DNA of 64,000 nt, from NCBI RefSeq assembly GCF_900107635.1, contig NZ_FNRD01000013.1:62001-126000 (forward strand), read 5' to 3'. Under the pieces are notes generated by a model. That model saw nothing but the letters and a program-made list of their open reading frames with translations, had not been told where the DNA came from and ran no database searches. Below are positions 1-7,955 of the stretch, piece after piece (positions within the stretch are counted from its first letter, which is position 1; each line of letters begins with the position of its first letter). The translations under genes and the position numbers were made by a program. The stretch comes from Flavobacterium gillisiae. GTDB lineage: Bacteria; Bacteroidota; Bacteroidia; Flavobacteriales; Flavobacteriaceae.

Positions 1-11
1 TTGCTAAACAA

Positions 12-1481
12 ATGAAAAAGAAAATTACAATTATAGGTTCTGGGTTTTCAGCATTATCTGCTGCTTGTTATTTAGCAAAAGCCGGTCACGAGGTCGTGGT
101 TTTTGAAAAGAATGCTACCATTGGTGGAAGAGCAAGGCAATTAAAAAAGGATGGTTTTACATTTGATATGGGGCCAAGTTGGTACTGGATGCCAGATGTT
201 TTCGATCGTTTCTTTGCTGATTTTGGTAAAAAAACAACAGATTATTATGAGCTCATAAAATTATCTCCTGCTTATCGGGTGTACTTTGGAGTAGATGAAT
301 TTATTGCAATCGCAGATAATTTAGCAGAAATTGAAGCTACTTTCGAAGCTATCGAAAAAGGAAGCGGAAAAATTTTGCACGAGTTCATAACAGAAGCAAA
401 AAGCAATTATGATATTGCTATCAAAGACCTGGTATACCGTCCTGGAGTTTCGCCATTAGAACTTGTAACGGTCGAAACAACAAAGAAGATTGGGCAGTTT
501 TTTAGCAATATCAGTCGAGATGTTCGTAAGAAATTTAAAAACGAACGTCTAATTCAAATTCTTGAATTTCCTGTATTGTTCTTGGGAGCAAAACCGTCTG
601 ATACGCCGTCTTTTTATAGTTTTATGAATTACGCTGATTTTGGAATGGGTACTTGGCATCCAAAAACTGGAATGTTTGATGTGGTGCGAGCCATGGAAAG
701 TCTTGCTAGAGAACTGGGAGTAACGTTTCATACCAACTCGAATATTGAAAAAATCATAGTCGAAAATAAAACCGCAACAGCGATCATAGTTAATGGCGAA
801 AAGATTGATTCTGACTTAGTTTTAAGTGGCGCTGATTACCATCATACTGAAACATTATTAGACAAGGAATTTCGTGCCTACTCAGAAAAATACTGGGAAA
901 GCCGTGTTTTTGCTCCTTCATCTTTACTGTTTTACGTTGGATTTAATAAAAAAATTGAAAACATATCACATCATGCTTTGTTTTTTGATGTTGACTTTTA
1001 TCAGCATGCTAAAGATATTTATGATGAGCCGCAATGGCCAAAAGAGCCTTTGTTTTATGCTAACTTCCCTTCTTTGACAGACAAAACTGCCGCTCCCGAA
1101 GGAATGGAGTCTGGTTTTTTTCTTATTCCATTAGCTCCTGGAATCAATGATTCAGAAGAGCTGAGGGAGGAGTATTTCAATAAAATAATAGATCGTTTTG
1201 AGCAGTTGACACAGCAAAGTTTAAAAAATAATATTATCTTTAAGATAGCATTTTGCAAAAATGATTTTGTAAAAGAGTATAACTCATACAAAGGGAATGC
1301 CTATGGAATGGCTAATACTTTATTACAAACGGCTTTTTTAAGACCAAAGCTTAAAAGTAAAAAAGTACGTAATTTATATTTCACAGGACAATTGACCGTT
1401 CCTGGGCCGGGTGTGCCACCAGCATTAATTTCAGGAAAATTAGTGTCAGATTTAATTAATAAACAATTTTTAGACCAATAA
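12..1481 (+). CDS. crtI: Phytoene desaturase (CrtI family)
   Basis: A 489-residue FAD-dependent desaturase that introduces double bonds into phytoene in carotenoid synthesis. The N-terminus has a dinucleotide-binding fold (GSGFSALSAACYLAKAG, residues 9-25) and an acidic residue at the end of the second strand (VVVFEKN). The C-terminus has the carotenoid-desaturase FAD motif FTGQLTVPGPGVPPALISGK. Length is normal for CrtI. The stop is 2 nt before crtB, so the two are surely co-transcribed. The start lies 11 bases into the window, so the promoter and any upstream regulator are not visible. Whether lycopene or a partly desaturated product is made cannot be read from the sequence. Confidence 0.95.
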   Translation: MKKKITIIGSGFSALSAACYLAKAGHEVVVFEKNATIGGRARQLKKDGFTFDMGPSWYWMPDVFDRFFADFGKKTTDYYELIKLSPAYRVYFGVDEFIAIADNLAEIEATFEAIEKGSGKILHEFITEAKSNYDIAIKDLVYRPGVSPLELVTVETTKKIGQFFSNISRDVRKKFKNERLIQILEFPVLFLGAKPSDTPSFYSFMNYADFGMGTWHPKTGMFDVVRAMESLARELGVTFHTNSNIEKIIVENKTATAIIVNGEKIDSDLVLSGADYHHTETLLDKEFRAYSEKYWESRVFAPSSLLFYVGFNKKIENISHHALFFDVDFYQHAKDIYDEPQWPKEPLFYANFPSLTDKTAAPEGMESGFFLIPLAPGINDSEELREEYFNKIIDRFEQLTQQSLKNNIIFKIAFCKNDFVKEYNSYKGNAYGMANTLLQTAFLRPKLKSKKVRNLYFTGQLTVPGPGVPPALISGKLVSDLINKQFLDQ

Positions 1482-1483
1482 TT

Positions 1484-2323
1484 ATGAAGCAATTATTTGA
1501 CGACGTATCATTCAAATGCAGTAAGCTGGTGACAAAAAACTACAGCACTTCATTTTCCTTAGCGGTATATATGCTTGCGCCAAGTATTAGGGATGCTATA
1601 TACAGTATCTATGGTTTTGTTCGATTTGCGGACGAAATAGTGGACTCTTTTCATGGTTTTGACAAAGAAGATTTGATTAATGATTTCGAAAAAGAATATT
1701 ATAAAGCCTACAATTCAGGGATAAGTTTGAACCCAATATTAAATTCCTTTCAAAGTACCGTGAAAGAATATAATATTACGGATGATCTTATTCAGGCTTT
1801 CTTAAAAAGCATGAAACTGGACTTAATCAAATCAGATTATAACAGTCTTGAAGAGTATAATGAGTACATTTATGGATCTGCTGATGTGGTAGGTTTAATG
1901 TGTCTTAAGGTTTTTGTAGCTGGTCAAGACCAGAAATATGAGCAACTAAAAGGAGAGGCAATGCGCTTGGGGTCTGCTTTTCAAAAAGTAAATTTCTTAA
2001 GGGATTTAAAAGAGGATAACCTGGTGTTGAACAGAAATTATTTTCCTGGAATCGATTTGAATTCTTTCGATGAAAAGGCTAAAAATGCTATTATAAAAGA
2101 AATTGAAGAGGATTTTAAGATTGCCTACGAGGGAATTGTTAAGTTGCCTATTGAAGCTAAATTTGGGGTTTATACCGCCTATGTCTATTATAAAAAATTA
2201 TTAAAGAAATTAGAGAATACTCCTTATCACCAAATTGGAAATGAAAGAGTACGGGTTTCTAATTATACTAAAGCGGCATTATTAGCACAGTCTTTCGTGT
2301 CTTATAAGTTGAAGTTGGTATAA
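1484..2323 (+). CDS. crtB: Phytoene synthase (CrtB)
   Basis: A 279-residue head-to-head prenyl synthase condensing two geranylgeranyl diphosphates to phytoene. Both Mg2+-binding aspartate motifs are visible: DEIVD at residues 50-54 and DLKED at 174-178 within FQKVNFLRDLKEDN. Length fits bacterial CrtB. It starts 2 nt after crtI and is followed at 50 nt by crtZ on the same strand, giving a crtIBZ operon. Together the three enzymes account for phytoene synthesis, desaturation and ring hydroxylation, but the cyclase that would make beta-carotene is not in this window. Confidence 0.95.
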   Translation: MKQLFDDVSFKCSKLVTKNYSTSFSLAVYMLAPSIRDAIYSIYGFVRFADEIVDSFHGFDKEDLINDFEKEYYKAYNSGISLNPILNSFQSTVKEYNITDDLIQAFLKSMKLDLIKSDYNSLEEYNEYIYGSADVVGLMCLKVFVAGQDQKYEQLKGEAMRLGSAFQKVNFLRDLKEDNLVLNRNYFPGIDLNSFDEKAKNAIIKEIEEDFKIAYEGIVKLPIEAKFGVYTAYVYYKKLLKKLENTPYHQIGNERVRVSNYTKAALLAQSFVSYKLKLV

Positions 2324-2373
2324 GACTATAAAACCCATTTCCAGCAGTTAAAATTAATTAAATACAAACAACA

Positions 2374-2814
2374 ATGATTTCTTTTTCTATTTTCCTTGGC
2401 GTTTTTCTGTTTATGGAATGTGTGACCTGGCTAACCCACAAGTACGTGATGCACGGATTGATGTGGTATTTCCATGAAGATCATCATCAGCCTAAATATG
2501 CGCATCCATTTGAACGCAACGATATTTTCTTTGTGATTTTTGCTATCCCTAGTATCGTGCTTTTTTACTATGGCGTTGAAGGAGGGATTAACTATTTGTT
2601 CTTCATTGGACTCGGAATCACGGCATATGGTTTTTCTTATTTTATGATTCATGATGTGTTAATCCACCAGAGATTCAAATGGTTCAAGAACACAAAAAAC
2701 AAGTACCTTGTTGGTTTACGCAAAGCCCATAAAGTACATCACAAACATCTAGGTAAAGAGCATGGCGAATGTTTCGGTATGTTGTTTGTCCCTTTTAAGT
2801 ACTATAAAATATAA
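2374..2814 (+). CDS. crtZ: Beta-carotene hydroxylase (CrtZ, fatty-acid-hydroxylase superfamily)
   Basis: A 146-residue membrane di-iron hydroxylase. The four histidine clusters are all present: H22/H27 (THKYVMH), H34/H37/H38 (HEDHH), H93/H98 (HDVLIH) and H119/H122/H123 (HKVHHKH). Hydrophobic segments lie at about residues 1-20, 51-70 and 75-92. In this family the enzyme hydroxylates the beta rings of beta-carotene to give zeaxanthin. It is the last gene of the crt operon; a long hairpin follows 17 nt after its stop. Confidence 0.92.
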   Translation: MISFSIFLGVFLFMECVTWLTHKYVMHGLMWYFHEDHHQPKYAHPFERNDIFFVIFAIPSIVLFYYGVEGGINYLFFIGLGITAYGFSYFMIHDVLIHQRFKWFKNTKNKYLVGLRKAHKVHHKHLGKEHGECFGMLFVPFKYYKI

Positions 2815-2825
2815 TAGTTTTATTT

Positions 2826-2949
2826 GGGCGTGACCACTTTGAAAAAACATTTTTTTTGTTTTTTCAAAGTGGTCGGGCTTTACACTCCCGCTTTTATGAT
2901 CTCGTTTTAAGAACGAGACCATAAAGAGCTCCGCTGCAATCCCTCACGC
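2826..2949. repeat. Composite palindromic (REP-like) element
   Basis: A 124-nt intergenic element. A perfect 17-bp hairpin has arms at 2832-2848 and 2858-2874 (GACCACTTTGAAAAAAC and its complement). A second hairpin has arms at 2896-2906 and 2912-2922 with one mismatch. A short outer pairing joins GCGTG (2828-2832) to CACGC (2945-2949). The right end reads CTCCGCTGCAATCCCTCACGC, which resembles an intergenic repeat I recall from other Flavobacterium genomes. Its position after crtZ suggests it also ends the crt transcript. Confidence 0.6.
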
Positions 2950-2989
2950 ACAACAGTAGCTAAGACTACAATTTAATCCAAAAATAATC

Positions 2990-3451
2990 ATGAAAATATA
3001 TAAAAAAGAAACTGTTCAACACGTAAATGCAACAGTAGAGGAATGTTGGGAATTTTTTTCCAAACCAGGTAATTTACAAAAAATAACACCAGAAACGATG
3101 GGATTCGAAATCACTGATTTCGATAATAAACCCATGTACGCTGGACAAATAATTCAGTATAAAGTTTCCCCACTTTTGGGTATAACAATTCCTTGGATGA
3201 CAGAAATCAGTTTTGTTAAAGAAAATAGTTATTTTGTAGACGAACAACGTTTTGGACCCTATGCTTTATGGCATCACAAACACTTTTTTGAAGCTACTGA
3301 AAACGGTACTAAAATGACGGATATCGTTCATTATGCTTTGCCGTTAGGCTTTTTAGGTAGAATAATGAATACCTTGATGGTTAAGAATAAATTAAATGAA
3401 ATTTTTGAACATAGAGTAGTAAAGGTAAACGAAATATTCAATTCAAAATAA
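2990..3451 (+). CDS. SRPBCC-family (START-like) ligand-binding protein
   Basis: A 153-residue protein with the opening typical of SRPBCC cell-division-inhibitor/cyclase-like proteins: a first strand, then CWEFFSKPGNLQKITPETMG. It continues as an alpha/beta helix-grip fold with WHHKHFFEATENGTKMTD near residue 100. No signal peptide or membrane segment is seen. Its last base overlaps the first base of the photolyase gene (stop/start overlap TAATG), so translation is probably coupled. SRPBCC genes of this kind often sit beside photolyases in light-response clusters, but ligand and role are unknown. Confidence 0.75.
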   Translation: MKIYKKETVQHVNATVEECWEFFSKPGNLQKITPETMGFEITDFDNKPMYAGQIIQYKVSPLLGITIPWMTEISFVKENSYFVDEQRFGPYALWHHKHFFEATENGTKMTDIVHYALPLGFLGRIMNTLMVKNKLNEIFEHRVVKVNEIFNSK

Positions 3452-4746
3452 TGGCAAAAGAGACAGTATCTTTTTTTTGGTTTAGACGCGATTTGCGTTT
3501 GGAAGATAACATTGGTTTATTTCACGCTCTGGAATCTAATTATCCTATCATTCCGTTATTTGTTTTTGACGATTCTATCTTAGATAGTTTGCCAAGAAAC
3601 GATGCAAGAGTTGGATTCATCCATGAATCATTATCTACTATTAATGAACAACTAAAACAAATAGGAAGTTCGCTATTGGTTAAAAAAGGAGAAACTACTG
3701 CCGTATGGAAATCGCTTATTCAGGAATTTGACGTTAAAGAAGTATTCTTTAATAAAGATTATGAGCAGTATGCCATCAAAAGGGATGATGTTATCTGTGA
3801 ACTTTTGCAAAGCGAGAATATCATTCCGTTTTCTTTTAAAGACCAAGTCATTTTTGAAGAAAAGGAAATCACAAAAGCAGATGGATTGCCGTACACTATT
3901 TATACCCCGTTTAAGAATAAGTGGTTGGATAAATATAATGCTATGGCGCCAGTACGTGAGTATACAGGCTCAGATACTTCTTCTAATTTTCATAAATCAA
4001 ATTATATTTTTCCATCCTTGGAAGAAATAGGGTTTGAGGAAAGTAATATTAAAGTGCTTCCGTACAATCTAAAACAGATTTCTGAGTATCAGGAGATACG
4101 TGATTTTCCAGCTATAGACGGTACGTCCTATTTATCACCGCATCTTCGTTTTGGAACGGTAAGTGTTCGAAAGATGGTCAATTGGGCGGCTAAAACAAAT
4201 GCTGTTTTTTTGAGTGAATTGATATGGAGAGAGTTTTTTATGCAAATTCTGTTTAATTTTCCAAGAGAAGTGACGCATAATTTTAAACCGGCCTACGATG
4301 GAATTCAATGGCGAAACAATGAAGCCGATTTCAAGCGCTGGTGTTCTGGTACTACAGGATATCCCATGGTCGATGCCGGAATGCGCCAACTCAATGAAAC
4401 TGGTTATATGCATAATAGAGTGCGTATGGTTGTAGCGAGTTTTCTATGCAAACATTTATTGATAAACTGGCAGTGGGGTGAAGCCTATTTTGCCGAAAAA
4501 TTGCTGGATTATGAAATGGCGTCCAATGTGGGCAATTGGCAATGGGCAGCAGGAACCGGCTGTGATGCCGCTCCTTACTTCAGGGTCTTCAATCCTGAAA
4601 TCCAACTGAAAAAATTTGACGAAAAAGGAATTTACATCAGGAAATGGATTCCTGAATTTGATTTAGGATATGGTCAACCTATGGTAGAACATGCTATGGC
4701 GAGAGATAGAGCTATAGCGACTTACAAAGCAGGAATATTGAAATAA
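3451..4746 (+). CDS. phr: Deoxyribodipyrimidine photolyase / cryptochrome (class I)
   Basis: A 431-residue flavoprotein that uses blue light to repair pyrimidine dimers. The N-terminal alpha/beta antenna domain begins FFWFRRDLRLEDNIGLFHAL. The FAD-binding helical domain shows HNRVRMVVASFLCKHLL and NWQWAAGTGCDAAPYFRVFNP, the signature region that lines the FAD pocket. Length is typical of class I CPD photolyases. It overlaps the SRPBCC gene by one base. The nearby folE could supply a pterin-type antenna precursor; that link is inference. A closely related cryptochrome cannot be excluded. Confidence 0.92.
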   Translation: MAKETVSFFWFRRDLRLEDNIGLFHALESNYPIIPLFVFDDSILDSLPRNDARVGFIHESLSTINEQLKQIGSSLLVKKGETTAVWKSLIQEFDVKEVFFNKDYEQYAIKRDDVICELLQSENIIPFSFKDQVIFEEKEITKADGLPYTIYTPFKNKWLDKYNAMAPVREYTGSDTSSNFHKSNYIFPSLEEIGFEESNIKVLPYNLKQISEYQEIRDFPAIDGTSYLSPHLRFGTVSVRKMVNWAAKTNAVFLSELIWREFFMQILFNFPREVTHNFKPAYDGIQWRNNEADFKRWCSGTTGYPMVDAGMRQLNETGYMHNRVRMVVASFLCKHLLINWQWGEAYFAEKLLDYEMASNVGNWQWAAGTGCDAAPYFRVFNPEIQLKKFDEKGIYIRKWIPEFDLGYGQPMVEHAMARDRAIATYKAGILK

Positions 4747-4756
4747 CCTTTTTTTT

Positions 4757-4826
4757 GTCATTTCGACGAAGAAGGAATCCTATGTACGGGAGTCGTTTGA
4801 TGAGATTCTTCCTTTGTCAGAATGAC
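4757..4826. terminator. Imperfect palindrome between convergent genes
   Basis: Arms GTCATTTCGACGAAG and CTTTGTCAGAATGAC, extended by GGAATC/GATTCTTCC, form a long imperfect hairpin about 10 nt after the photolyase stop and 57 nt before the end of the convergent SDR gene. It follows a run of T and probably works as a two-way terminator. The arm sequence resembles a dispersed repeat known in Flavobacteria. Confidence 0.55.
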
Positions 4827-4882
4827 AAGTTTGAGTTTATGTATTATTGAAGGATATTTAAATATTAAATATTTAAATAGTT

Positions 4883-6301
4883 TTACTTTATCAACTTACT
4901 CAGCATCCCATTAAAAATGAAGCCGTGAAAAGGCAATACAGAATACCAGTATAATTTCCCCCAAATACCCTTAGGCTTAAACGTTGCCGCTTGGTACAAT
5001 GTATTATTTATTATTTTGAATTCGAGCCATGCCTGACCAGGTAGTTTCATCTCGGCATACAGCACTAGTTTTCCTTCTTCTTTATTGGCATACAAAACCC
5101 GCCAAAAATCCAAAACGTCTCCTGAGTGAATCTCATGTCTGTTTGTTCTTCCTCTTCGAGAGCCTACACCTCCAAAAAGTTTGTCGATAAAACCTCGAAT
5201 TCCCCAGAGCCAATCTCCATAATACCAACCGGATTCGCCGCCTATGGACCAGATTTTATCAATCGTATATTCTCTATTTATAATTTCTTTTTTACGGCGG
5301 TCAATAAAACAGTCTTTCTTTGGAATTTTTAAATATTCAGAAATATTAGTGCTAAACCTTCCGCTTGCTAAGGAATCTTTCCAACTAGAAACTACTTTAT
5401 CTTCACCTACTTTGATTAATGCAAGAGAAAGTGCTTGTTTGTATGACATGGGCTGTATACCAAGCAGTTCGTTTATTCTGGTGTCCCTGCAAACTACTTC
5501 AACCTTCATACTGCTTACTAATGCTGAAGCTAATTTATAAGAGGTAGAAGTAACAAAATAAAGCCAATAAGAAGACAATTTAGGAGTCATTAAAGGCACT
5601 GTATAAATCCATCTTTTTAAGTTTTTAGCTTTGGCAAAGCCTAATAACATCTCTTTATAGGTAAGTATATCGGGCCCTCCAATGTCAAAATTTTGATTGT
5701 AGGTTAATGGATTTAATAAGGACTTTGATAAGAATTCAAGGACATTACGGATGGCAATAGGCTGACATCTAGTATTGAGCCATTTTGGGGTAATCATGAT
5801 AGGAAGCTTAAGTACCAGATCTCTAATAATTTCAAAGGATGCGCTTCCTGAGCCCACAATGATTCCCGCTCTTAAGGCTGTTAGTGCAAAAGTACCAGTG
5901 TTTAATATGTCTTCTACATTTTTTCTGGATGCAAGGTGTTTCGAAAGAGAATCGTCATTTACAATTCCAGTTAGGTAAATAACTTGTTGTGCATTAGTAC
6001 TGTTTACCCTATTGACAAAATTAGTGGCTGAGGTACTTTCTAGTTCATCATAATTATCCTTTGAACTTGCCATGGAATGGATGAGGTAATAACCGGCATC
6101 AATATCATCGGGAATGTTTTTTAAAGTTTCTTCTTTTAGAAAATCAACTTCAATTACAGTGATGTTTTTTTCGAATTCTTTTGGCGTATAAAACCTGTTT
6201 TTATCTCTCACGCAACAAATTACATCATGGCCTTGCCCGATTAAAATGGGTAAAAGCCTTTTTCCAATGTATCCTGTTGCGCCGGTTAAGAGAATTTTCA
6301 T
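4883..6301 (-). CDS. NAD(P)-binding epimerase-like protein with DUF2867 C-terminus
   Basis: A 472-residue protein. Residues 1-290 are an atypical SDR/NmrA-like Rossmann domain (LLTGATGYIGKRLLPIL at the N-terminus). About residues 320-472 match the DUF2867 type, with GDVLDFWRVL and LPGQAWLEFKI. Substrate is unknown. It is the last gene of a minus-strand operon (TetR, AarF-like, TIGR03643, SDR, folE, this gene), 23 nt after folE. Photolyase-linked clusters in other bacteria carry similar genes, which supports a light or oxidative stress role by association only. Confidence 0.75.
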   Translation of the reverse strand: MKILLTGATGYIGKRLLPILIGQGHDVICCVRDKNRFYTPKEFEKNITVIEVDFLKEETLKNIPDDIDAGYYLIHSMASSKDNYDELESTSATNFVNRVNSTNAQQVIYLTGIVNDDSLSKHLASRKNVEDILNTGTFALTALRAGIIVGSGSASFEIIRDLVLKLPIMITPKWLNTRCQPIAIRNVLEFLSKSLLNPLTYNQNFDIGGPDILTYKEMLLGFAKAKNLKRWIYTVPLMTPKLSSYWLYFVTSTSYKLASALVSSMKVEVVCRDTRINELLGIQPMSYKQALSLALIKVGEDKVVSSWKDSLASGRFSTNISEYLKIPKKDCFIDRRKKEIINREYTIDKIWSIGGESGWYYGDWLWGIRGFIDKLFGGVGSRRGRTNRHEIHSGDVLDFWRVLYANKEEGKLVLYAEMKLPGQAWLEFKIINNTLYQAATFKPKGIWGKLYWYSVLPFHGFIFNGMLSKLIK

Positions 6302-6324
6302 AGATTTTATTTTGAGTATTAAAT

Positions 6325-6939
6325 TTAACTAAATTTATTGGAAATCAGACTAATAAACTCTTTTCTTGTTTTGTCTTTCTCAAATGCACCTGTAAATGAG
6401 GAGGTAGTAGTTACTGAATTCTGTTTTTGAATTCCTCTCATCTGCATGCACATGTGTTGTGCTTCAATCACTACTGCAACACCTAATGGGTTTAAAGCCT
6501 CTTGGATACAATCTTTTATTTGATCTGTTAATCTTTCTTGTACTTGCATTCTTCTGGCAAAAGCATCCACTATTCTGGGAATCTTACTAAGCCCTACAAT
6601 CTGTCCATTCGGAATATAGGCGACATGTGCTTTTCCGAAAAAAGGCAACATATGATGTTCACACATGGAATAAACTTCAATATCTTTTACGACGATCATC
6701 TGCCTGTGATCCTCTGTGAATAATGCCGATTTTAAAATTTGTAGCGGGTCAAGGCCATATCCATGCGTTAAATATTGCATCGCTTTGGCTGCTCTGACTG
6801 GTGTACTCACAATTCCTTCTCGATTTACATCTTCGCCTAGATTGTTTATTATTTCTTTATAATTTTCAGCGATTGCGTCTGTCATTTCAGTGTCATAACG
6901 TTCTACTTTTTCGTAACTTTTCATTTCTTTAGCTATCAT
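6325..6939 (-). CDS. folE: GTP cyclohydrolase I (FolE)
   Basis: A 204-residue enzyme converting GTP to 7,8-dihydroneopterin triphosphate, the first step to tetrahydrofolate and pterins. Zinc ligands are visible in YSMCEHHMLPFFG and in the late cysteine of HMCMQMRG; the QKQNSVTTTSSFTG block also fits. An in-frame Met at 6924 (MKSYEKVE) is an equally good start. It lies 29 nt after the SDR gene in the same operon. Its place next to photolyase genes suggests a pterin for the photolyase antenna (inference) besides general folate supply. Confidence 0.93.
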   Translation of the reverse strand: MIAKEMKSYEKVERYDTEMTDAIAENYKEIINNLGEDVNREGIVSTPVRAAKAMQYLTHGYGLDPLQILKSALFTEDHRQMIVVKDIEVYSMCEHHMLPFFGKAHVAYIPNGQIVGLSKIPRIVDAFARRMQVQERLTDQIKDCIQEALNPLGVAVVIEAQHMCMQMRGIQKQNSVTTTSSFTGAFEKDKTRKEFISLISNKFS

Positions 6940-6968
6940 ATTCTTACCGTATTAACTCTTGATTTTAT

Positions 6969-7652
6969 TTATATTTTAAAGGATACGATACCGTAATCCA
7001 TTTCAAAAACTTGACCCGAAATTGATTTGGCTTTTTCAGAGATTAAAAAATCAGCCATATCTGCAACTTCTTCTGGTTTTAAGTATCCTTTCATCGGGTG
7101 ACGTTCTACCATGTTTTCCTTCATTCGATCATTTCTTAAAATTCCTGCTGATAAAGAGGTTTCGGTAATCGTGGGAGCAATGGCATTGATGCGTACTACC
7201 GATGCCAACTCGGCTCCCAACGATTTAACTAATCCTTCGACTCCTGCTTTTGCTGTAGCAATACTAGCGTGAAATGGCATTCCTAGTTTTGCTGCAACTG
7301 TACTAAATAATACAATCGAAGGATTTGCTCCCTTTTTTAAAACAGGTAAATATTTCTGAATGACTTTTACAGCTCCTATTACGTTGATTTCAAAATCGTT
7401 TCTAAAATCATCTATACTTAAACTCCCTATTGGTTTTAAATTAATTGAACCGGGACAGTAGATCAGTGTGTCAATCATTTCTATCTCAGGCAATAGATCG
7501 TTAAGTACGTCTAAGGGATAATGGATTAAGTTAGGGTGTGTTACATCAGGTGCGGTGCGGCTGATGTTAAAAATTTTATTTTGTTCTAATTGTTGCATTA
7601 AAATAGCACTTCCTATTCCTTTGCTTCCGCCTATAATAAGTATGTTTTTCAT
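6969..7652 (-). CDS. Short-chain dehydrogenase/reductase lacking the catalytic tyrosine
   Basis: A 227-residue SDR. The cofactor motif IIGGSKGIGSA is at the N-terminus, and the region after beta-5 reads FSTVAAKLGMPFHASIATAKAGVEGL. Where SDRs have YxxxK, this protein has IATAK: the lysine is present but the tyrosine position is isoleucine. It may therefore use another residue (a histidine is close by) or be a non-classical member. Operon position is between the TIGR03643 gene and folE, with spacings of about 20-30 nt. Substrate unknown. Confidence 0.8.
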   Translation of the reverse strand: MKNILIIGGSKGIGSAILMQQLEQNKIFNISRTAPDVTHPNLIHYPLDVLNDLLPEIEMIDTLIYCPGSINLKPIGSLSIDDFRNDFEINVIGAVKVIQKYLPVLKKGANPSIVLFSTVAAKLGMPFHASIATAKAGVEGLVKSLGAELASVVRINAIAPTITETSLSAGILRNDRMKENMVERHPMKGYLKPEEVADMADFLISEKAKSISGQVFEMDYGIVSFKI

Positions 7653-7671
7653 TTAAAGTAGGTGTGAATAT

Positions 7672-7953
7672 TTATCTTTTCGAAATTTTAGTATTATTTA
7701 TTTGTCTTTGGCGTGTACATTTAAACCTGCCTTTTTCAAAATCACGAAGCTTTTCATGTTTTGTTTTTCTACCTTGAACACGTTCGCGCCACATTCTGAA
7801 ACTGGATGGTTTCATTTCGGTTCGCATCAGGTCAATTACTTCTTGCTCTTTTAGACCAAATTGCATTTGGATTGCCTCAAATGTGGTTCTGTCTTCCCAA
7901 GCCATTTCAATTACGCGATCTTTTTCTATATCAGATAGATGATGTTCTGCCAT
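7672..7953 (-). CDS. TIGR03643-family small protein
   Basis: A 93-residue basic protein. The first part is HTH-like (DIEKDRVIEMAWEDRTTFEA, then FGLKEQEVIDLMRTEMKP) and is followed by SSFRMWRERVQGRKTKHEKL, the features I recall for TIGR03643. Function is unknown. Members of this family are typically encoded beside photolyase and SDR genes. It starts 2 nt after the AarF-like gene ends, so translation is probably coupled. The C-terminus (CTRQRQINNTKISKR) is strongly basic, compatible with nucleic-acid binding. Confidence 0.75.
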   Translation of the reverse strand: MAEHHLSDIEKDRVIEMAWEDRTTFEAIQMQFGLKEQEVIDLMRTEMKPSSFRMWRERVQGRKTKHEKLRDFEKGRFKCTRQRQINNTKISKR

Positions 7954-7955
7954 TG

